From: Amblyornis subalaris | Lineage: Eukaryota; Chordata; Aves; Passeriformes; Ptilonorhynchidae | Assembly (NCBI GenBank): GCA_018881555.1 | Contig: JACAXG010000168.1 | Coordinates: forward strand, 961,727 to 1,025,726 | Direction of reading: 5' to 3' | DNA: 64,000 nt | In this document: in pieces, positions 58,801 to 64,000 of the stretch | Layout: each line of letters starts with the position of its first letter | Position numbering within the stretch: position 1 is the first letter of the stretch | Program-made: the position numbers and the translations under genes | The notes under the pieces: model-generated | What the model saw: only the letters and a program-made list of their open reading frames with translations | Told to the model about the DNA's origin: nothing | The model's database searches: none

Positions 58801-61800
58801 CGTCCCCGCAGCTGATGGCGGCGATGACGGCTCCGGGAACACGAGAAGGGGACACNCAGGGGCCCACCAGGTGGGGAGGGGACAGCAACACTTTATCCCA
58901 TGCTAAGGCAGCCCCATGTGGAGCCCTGGGTAAGGGCTTGGATGCCAGGAGAGATTCCACTCCCTACCAGCGCGATAGTGGAGGAAACNGAAGCCTGACC
59001 CTGTTATGGAATCATCCCTTTCACTGACAGCAGGAAGACCGCACGGGAATGGCATGGGAATGAGAATCTGTTAGGCATGATTAGGGCAGAGCTGGAGGGC
59101 TGGGAGGGCACTCACGCTTCTCGTTGGGCTGGGGCGTGTGGAAGAGCGTCAGCGGCCGCTCGCTGCACGACGGAGGCTTCGACTCCGTGCTCTTCTTGCG
59201 CGATAACAGCAGCTGCGAGTTCGACGCCGGAGCCTCTGGCACCGTGTTAAATATCTGTTAAAAATAATAAACAAGTTGTTCTTTGGCATCACCCCTTGGA
59301 ACAGGACAGCTGCCCACCTGCCTGGGCTGCAGCGTGCCACGACTGCTCCACAGCACAGCCTCTGAGGAAGGCAGGCACTCAACAGGGCAACATTTGGGGT
59401 ACAAATTCCCGAAGTCCACATTCCCGCTCTGTCTGCACTCCTCTGTTTTTCACACAAGATGCACATAGCAAGTTGTGAAGAACCCTGACACTCTGGCACT
59501 CTGCTGAATTTTTAGGGGTGCAGGTGATGATGAGTAACTCAGACAGACCAACCAGTGTCCCCCCCGCATCCCCCCCACAGCACAGGCCTGGCGCCCGCGC
59601 TCCCACGGCCGCNGACCAGCTTGGGAAAGTCTTTGCAACTTCCAGCCACAGCTGTCAGAAAACTGAGTAATCACATTTTTCTCAAGGAGATGGAATTTTA
59701 AAACTGCACAAACCCAAAGAGCAGCAGCTTTGTTGGTTGCTGATATTTGGTTATTTATTGTTCCTTTTCTGGACCCCCCGGCTCAGACGATGGCAGCGAT
59801 CCCTCCAGACCGGCTCTGTCAAAGTCTCCCTCCATTGCTAGAGGCCATTAAACCCATTCCCCAGTGTCTGTCCTGCTCTACCTGCCCCTGCCAGACAGAC
59901 AACTGGCATGGCCAGGGTTTCCAAATAGGAAAAGCACATTTTGGCACAGCTCTCTGCCTGCCACTGCACGGGGTGACTCCTCCAGAGCATGTGGCCATTC
60001 CCACGGTCACCACCAGCCCTGTCTGGTGACCATCACATGCCACTGGTCAGTGAAGCTGCTGCCAGCAGTTAATGGGTTTGTTTCATGGAACAACAACAAC
60101 ATCCACACACACATACACACACACACACACTCCCCCACACACCAATGCAGCATGCCAATTCCTACAAACCTGTGCTGGAGAGCCAGGATGCCTCAGTCAA
60201 AAATGTCCATGTCCTGTCTCTCCCAAAAGGGGCAGGTCTGAAGGGCAGTGCTTGGCCCTCGAGAGGAGCTGATGAGCTGCTCCCAGTGGATTGAACACCA
60301 CATGGCCCAGGACATCCCCCCCCAGCCTCTCTGTCCGTTGGGACTCGCTGCCCAGGCTCAGGATCAGCTCTGGCTCTGGGTCAGGCATGGGAAGTGGTGC
60401 TGAATCCCCGCGTCCAGCTCCTGCACACACGGCAGGACCCGGCTCCAGCCCCGCCTGAGAGCAGTCAGGTGTGACCGTGCACGGTGGGACAGAGGGAGAG
60501 ATCATGGAGCCCTTCCCAGGAACTCTGCCGAGCTCATTCAAACATTCNTTGTGGGCTCTGACTTTGGTGTTACACCTTTACCATTGACTGAGGTTACTGG
60601 TTGGACCTGTGTCATTCCCTGCATAAACCAGTCTCCCCTTTGCCATCACTCCTGGCTGTAGCAACACTTCATCTGGTCAATGCTTTGTCTGCAGGGAACA
60701 TCATCAAGACAGCAAATCGATCTCTTAATTTTGTAGTGCTGCAGAACAATGGCCTTTCCCAGAGAGCTATAAAAATTTAAGCCTTGGAAAAGAACATGGA
60801 TGGACATCTGCAGTTGTCCAATGTAATAGGATTTCAATATTACTTTTGGCTCGCATTTAAGTTTTAAATCNGAAGTTAAATGGCAATCACTTGAGTGACC
60901 AGGCATACAACACAGCATCCTCTTTTTTTTCACTCTTGATTTGCCTGTCATGGCAACACCCAAAGCCATGGGAGAACAATCATGTTATCCACTCCAGTAT
61001 AGAGAATCAGGATATCTTTTATAACACATTNATGTCTTCTACTCACAAACATGCAGAGAAAAGGCTGAGAATTGCTCATGGATAAATCATGTTAAGCAGC
61101 AAAGTGACTTCAGGGCTCGTTGGGCATTGCTGGGTGGCAGAGCTGGGCATGTGGCTCCTGCTCAGCTTCCTCAGACTCCTGAGGTTGGCTCCATTACAAC
61201 ACCAGGCAGGCAGAGACATCCCCAAGCCCTGATCCTACTCCCATCCCAAGGCTACTCCACATTGGCAGAGGATCTGGTGTCAGATGCCCCAAAGGGCAGC
61301 AGTTCCCCATGGCAGCTGTAATTTCAAGTCAAATGCAAGGGCTGGGACACCTTGATGCACAGGGACATTTCTGAGGAGAAGGTGTCTGAGCTCCTCCATC
61401 CCAAAGGAATACCATGGCCCTTTTGTGCCCATGGAAGCAATTTCTCCAGGAACCATAGATCCTGTCTCCCTGTACCCCCTGGCTGCATGTTTGATGCCCT
61501 GTTGTAGCCCCGGGATTGCTGCCCACACCCCACAGTCCGGAGGCTCAGCCTTGCACCTGAACCCACAAGAATCCTGCCCAAGACGTCCTCCAAGATGTCT
61601 CCAGGCAAAGCCCACGTGAGAGCCGTGATCCCACCCTGGCCAGGGCAAGCTGGTTTCTACTTCTGCCTTTGCAGCACAAATGCACAAATTCCTTCTTTCC
61701 AACCAAAACCAGACTAACAAAAGACCATAATCAGGGAACTGGCTGAATTTAGAAGAAAATGGTATTTTTTAGCACATGCAGCCAGGGAGGGACAGCCAGG

Positions 61801-62473
61801 GAGGGACAGCCAGTGCCATGGCCCCACCAAGCCACCACTGCTCCACTGACAGACCACAACATCCATGGCCAACAAACACAAATGCATCAGGATTCACATC
61901 AACATTGTGGAAGAAGCCAGTACTTGGATAAACCCAGATTTAATCAGATAAGCAGGAGCCAGCCAAGGTGTGCATCTTGCACTGGTTTCCTTTAACTCTC
62001 ATCTCTCTTGAAACCAAGGACAAATTCCATTAAACAGTGGGAAGGGGGGAGAAAGGGAATTTCTGTGATGGAGACGTGGACACGCTGACTCACGCTGGGA
62101 TGACCATAAACAAGGCTGGCTACCAGCAACACTGGTTACACAACTACAGCCCGAGAACAAGGTGCCAGCTGCCCCCTTCCCAGCACAGCCCCACCGCGGT
62201 GCCGCTGGCCACGGGGAGCGAGGGGGGCCTGGGAGAGGGGGCTGCCATTGGCAAAGACAGACCAATTCCCTTCCATAAATTCAGGACATGAAAGAAGCAA
62301 GGGAAGTCGTTACCTTCTCATGGTTTTCTATTAAAATTTCGATCACGATGTTCTGGAATTTGATGTCCATAATGGCAGCGACTGTTTCCTCTTGAGGTCG
62401 AAGCAGCGTCGGCCCAAACACCACACCCAGATTAGCAACAGTCATCAGGTTCTGCTTGTGATTATCTGCAACT
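34781..62473 (-). CDS. ARHGAP26: Rho GTPase-activating protein 26 (GRAF1), spliced C-terminal coding region
   Basis: This protein curves membranes with its BAR-PH part, turns off RhoA and Cdc42 with its RhoGAP domain, and binds focal adhesion kinase and other partners through its SH3 domain. Minus-strand exons 62314-62473, 59116-59254, 55009-55162, 37675-37785, 36663-36754 and 34781-34869 have AG/GT borders and phases that join without a break into 247 complete residues. In order they encode the C-terminal third of the RhoGAP domain, a long Ser/Asn/Pro-rich linker, and the whole SH3 domain ending at TAA. The BAR, PH and catalytic-arginine parts lie right of the window. ARHGAP10 and ARHGAP42 are related, but the linker and C-terminus match ARHGAP26 as I know it. 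Its convergent position next to NR3C1 is conserved synteny. Confidence 0.97.
34870..36662 (-). other. ARHGAP26: ARHGAP26 last intron
   Basis: A 1.8-kb intron splitting the SH3 domain, with minus-strand donor GTGAGT at 36662 and acceptor CAG at 34870. It holds one short CR1 tail (34946-34993), otherwise unique sequence. Confidence 0.9.
34946..34993 (+). repeat. CR1 LINE tail fragment
   Basis: It reads 'attatcttcaaggtcccttc', then 'tggcccaaaccattccatga' and 'tcctgtga', the forward CR1 3' end. Confidence 0.8.
36663..36754 (-). CDS. ARHGAP26: ARHGAP26 exon: first half of the SH3 domain
   Basis: The 92-nt exon follows a CTCTCTTCCAG acceptor and encodes (S)[17 protein letters not shown], then [13 protein letters not shown] plus one base, before [21 protein letters not shown] is the ALYDY-type start and RT loop of the SH3 domain. 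The GC-rich codons contrast with the AT-rich RhoGAP exon of the same gene. Confidence 0.97.
36755..37674 (-). other. ARHGAP26: ARHGAP26 intron before the SH3 exons
   Basis: A 920-base intron. The first 52 bases after the donor remain open in the upstream frame and encode a peptide resembling an alternative human segment, then stop (TAG at 37623-37625). The rest shows no repeats or exon. Confidence 0.85.
37675..37785 (-). CDS. ARHGAP26: ARHGAP26 exon: Ser/Pro-rich linker
   Basis: The 111-nt exon starts after GTCTTGCAG and encodes [20 protein letters not shown], then [16 protein letters not shown] and two bases of a Ser codon before GTCTGT. The Ser/Pro-rich segment has many SP and TSP sites, possible targets of proline-directed kinases. 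The donor GTCTGT is weaker than its neighbours' GTGAGT and GTAAGT, which would favour alternative splicing here. Confidence 0.96.
42622..42822 (-). repeat. CR1 LINE 3'-end fragment
   Basis: The plus strand starts gtcacagaatggcctggggc, then 'tggaagggactttaaagatc', 'aggttgctccaagccacgtc' and 'gggatggggcagccacagct'. It is a reversed CR1 tail of about 200 bases. Confidence 0.92.
44817..45205 (-). repeat. CR1 LINE 3'-end fragment, longest in the window
   Basis: Nearly 390 bases follow the reversed CR1 order: the 'gttggaaggggccttacaga' block, 'aggttgctccaagccacgtc', 'agcttctctgggcaccttgt', 'cattcccccttgtcctgtca' and 'tctccaggtgaacaccccca'. The extreme 3' terminal repeat is missing, and the copy reaches further inward than the others. 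No reverse-transcriptase frame remains. Confidence 0.92.
46910..46950. repeat. Short TGTCCATC-type tandem repeat
   Basis: About 40 bases alternate CTGTCCAC, CTGTCCATC, CATCTGTCC and CGTCTGTCC, an imperfect four- to eight-base tandem repeat. Confidence 0.75.
47616..47668 (-). repeat. CR1 LINE tail fragment
   Basis: It reads 'cagggaatcattaaggttgg', then 'aaaagacctccaagatcann' and 'aagttcaacctt', a reversed CR1 3' end with two unresolved bases. Confidence 0.8.
49648..49852 (-). repeat. CR1 LINE 3'-end fragment
   Basis: The plus strand starts tcacagaatctcagaatcat, then 'ttaggctggaaaag', and later 'agggatggggactccaaacc' and 'cctgggcagccccttccagt'. This variant (GGGGACTCCAAACC) differs from most other copies here and suggests an older subfamily. 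Confidence 0.88.
50509..50646 (+). repeat. CR1 LINE 3'-end fragment
   Basis: Forward order: 'tccctggaagtgtccaaggc', 'tggggcttggagcaacctgg', 'ggtgtccctgcccacgggat', 'tttaaggtcccttccaaacc' and the terminal ccatgattctgtgatg. Confidence 0.92.
51348..51565 (-). repeat. CR1 LINE 3'-end fragment
   Basis: The plus strand has 'tgccatgggcagggacacct', 'tgctccaagccgtgtccaac', 'agcttctctgggcacctgtg' and 'cattcccccttgtccttccc', a reversed CR1 segment lacking its extreme 3' end. Confidence 0.9.
55009..55162 (-). CDS. ARHGAP26: ARHGAP26 exon: Ser/Asn-rich linker
   Basis: The 154-nt exon follows GTTTTTTAG and encodes (Q)[18 protein letters not shown], then [32 protein letters not shown] and two bases of Leu before GTAAGT. 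This low-complexity linker separates the RhoGAP and SH3 domains. The ends [12 protein letters not shown] and KPNRPNSL are close to the human protein as I recall it, while the middle is diverged. Confidence 0.95.
55163..59115 (-). other. ARHGAP26: ARHGAP26 intron (4 kb)
   Basis: Between the two linker exons, with minus-strand donor GTGAGT at 59115. No CR1 was recognised. A CpG-rich patch lies at about 58740-58860, near the upstream exon. No further feature could be supported. Confidence 0.88.
59116..59254 (-). CDS. ARHGAP26: ARHGAP26 exon: end of GAP region and linker
   Basis: The 139-nt exon follows TTTTTAACAG and encodes [20 protein letters not shown], then [20 protein letters not shown] and PQPNEK plus one base. 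IFNTVP and [21 protein letters not shown] match GRAF1 closely. The end of the exon is CpG-rich, unlike the preceding RhoGAP exon. Confidence 0.97.
59255..62313 (-). other. ARHGAP26: ARHGAP26 intron (3 kb)
   Basis: It holds a (CA)n microsatellite (60103-60130) and a small direct repeat of GCCAGGGAGGGACA at about 61786-61813. No CR1 or exon was recognised. Confidence 0.88.
60103..60130. repeat. (CA)n microsatellite
   Basis: An almost perfect CA run of 28 bases with one T interruption, inside an ARHGAP26 intron. Confidence 0.9.
62314..62473 (-). CDS. ARHGAP26: ARHGAP26 exon: C-terminal part of the RhoGAP domain
   Basis: The 160-nt exon follows a T-rich CCCAG acceptor and starts with one base completing a split codon. 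It encodes [20 protein letters not shown], then [20 protein letters not shown] and [13 protein letters not shown], and ends on a full codon before [20 protein letters not shown] is the conserved RhoGAP motif whose Asn contacts the bound GTPase. The sequence is almost identical to human GRAF1. The catalytic arginine is encoded by an upstream exon outside the window. Confidence 0.98.
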
Positions 62474-64000
62474 CTGGGAAAAAAAAGAGAAAAGGCAAAT
62501 GAAGTAGGTGATGGAACTAATCCACAGGGAACCCCCTCCCTGCCCTCCCTGCCTCGTGGCTGGCACAAGGCTTACAATGCTGTTTACATTTTTCACGCTC
62601 CTGGTGAGCTCCTTGAAGGCTCAGCCATGTGGAAAAGTACAAATTTAACTGTTGTGTTCCTGGAGACCTTTCAGCCTCCGTGAATTGACTGATCCCATAA
62701 AACCCCAACCCCGCTCTGGCCACTGAGCCTCATGCTGCAAACCACTCCCAGGAAAACATCTTGAATCATTAATGCTTAAAATCCTTCTGAAAACAAATCN
62801 TTGGACCTCTGACACACGCTGCTCTCCAACTCAATGAGTGACCTCATATGTTCCAAAGGCCAATTCCTTCCCAGCCATTCCAGCGTTGGGCTGCACCAGA
62901 AGTCAGCCCCATCCAGTCCAGCCAGGCTGGCTGGGAGGCCAAGATGGGGCATTGTCCCCAGATCCCCGTGTCCCACGCATTCCCTTCTCCATGCCACAGG
63001 GAACCTGCCCAAGATGGGGACCCAGGGACACACAGACACCCAAGCCTTCCTCCCTGCCACCTCCATCTCCTTTAGTTCACAGGAGGGCACAGAGCAGCTC
63101 AGCAAAGCAAAGCTGAGGACGTGGCACCCTGGTTATGGTGTGTTTGAGGGGTTACCCAGGAGCAGCTCCAGCTGGCGCCTGGTCTTAGTGGTGCAAAGCC
63201 CCAGCAGCCCTACTGGGACATGTCCTCTGCTCTGCCTCACCCCGAGCACCCCACCCCGAGGGACACAGGACACCCCTCGCCCTGTGGGGCTGTGGCTGCT
63301 CGGCTGCTCCAGGCACACTCCTGCCTGAGGCCCGGAGGGAGCTCCGGGTGCCCTGGGCTCTGCTGAGTCACACGGGGACACGTGTGCGGCCGAGACCTGC
63401 GGCTTTCTTGTGGTTTGCTCCTGACCTCTTCAACCAGGAAACGTGGTGGCTTCAGGCTGTGTGCTCACACAGTTTTAGCCTAAGGGGGTTTTAGCGTCTT
63501 TTCCCTTCACTCTTTCTCTCCTGTTTCCCTGGACAAATGCAGCGGGCCAGCACAGAGTGAGGCTGGGACTCATGTGCTGGACTGCCCCAATGCTGTGAGC
63601 TTCTACTACTGATCTCGGGGCCAAGACATTCATGTGCAAGCTCAGCATATTTCAGCACACTGTAAGTCCAGTGTGCTGGTTTAAATGAAAAGATGCTTTC
63701 CACCCTTTTCCATCCAAATCTCACTTGAAACAGCAAAGAACTCATTCCTCATCCCTATACACAGCTCCTCAAGCAGCAGATGGGGACCTCATCACCAAGA
63801 GGGGCTCAGAGACTCAGGGCTGCTGGTTTAGCTCCCCCAACAGCACCATCAGCCCTACTCACTGCCCAGGCAAGAGGCCTCATCCCGGTGCACGTTACAC
63901 CCCTGGGGAACAGGCAGAGCTGTCACCTCCACAGAGTCTGTGCTTGGGATCCAGCCTCAAAGTGGGGATGTCCTGGCCAAGGCCCTCAGAAGCTGGCGGG
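62474..64000 (-). other. ARHGAP26: ARHGAP26 intron, partial
   Basis: The 1.5 kb to the window edge is upstream intron. The expected preceding exon (RhoGAP segment around LPEKNRQML) is not found here in any frame. No repeat family was recognised. Confidence 0.82.

Overview
The window is vertebrate nuclear DNA, almost certainly from a bird. Many short fragments of CR1 LINE 3' ends, the dominant avian retrotransposon, are scattered on both strands. Introns are compact and GC-rich patches alternate with AT-rich ones. The sequence is a draft: about a hundred isolated N positions plus one N run of 185 bases at 19797-19981.

Two genes converge tail to tail. The plus strand from 1 to about 26341 holds the 3' two thirds of NR3C1, the glucocorticoid receptor. 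It shows seven coding exons corresponding to human exons 3-9 (772-935, 4844-4960, 9564-9842, 12310-12454, 17893-18023, 21083-21240, 22083-22235) and a long 3' UTR. The splice phases join into one frame of 381 complete residues covering the two-zinc-finger DNA-binding domain, the hinge and the whole ligand-binding domain. The 3' UTR ends in a terminal block that resembles the mammalian one, with AATAAA at 26319. A second AATAAA at 24591 suggests a shorter form. The UTR carries candidate miR-18 and miR-124 sites, two CR1 fragments and a G-rich quadruplex candidate.

The minus strand from 64000 down to 34781 holds the 3' end of ARHGAP26 (GRAF1), a BAR-PH-RhoGAP-SH3 protein. Six coding exons (62314-62473, 59116-59254, 55009-55162, 37675-37785, 36663-36754, 34781-34869) join in frame. 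They encode the end of the RhoGAP domain, a Ser/Pro-rich linker and the SH3 domain, ending in ENYVEFL and a stop. NR3C1 and ARHGAP26 are also convergent neighbours in human 5q31, so synteny supports both calls. The genes have no shared biochemical pathway; they are linked by position only.

Between the stop codons lies a 12.5 kb convergent zone (22236-34780). It contains the NR3C1 3' UTR, CR1 copies, a 30-bp and a 33-bp minisatellite, a CCAAC-rich tract and an isolated CpG-rich island at about 29385-30260. The rest of the window is intron. I found no further protein-coding gene, tRNA, rRNA, CRISPR array or intact mobile element. The most interesting signals are post-transcriptional: UTR architecture, missing or altered alternative-splice sites, and a conserved-looking read-through peptide after one ARHGAP26 donor.
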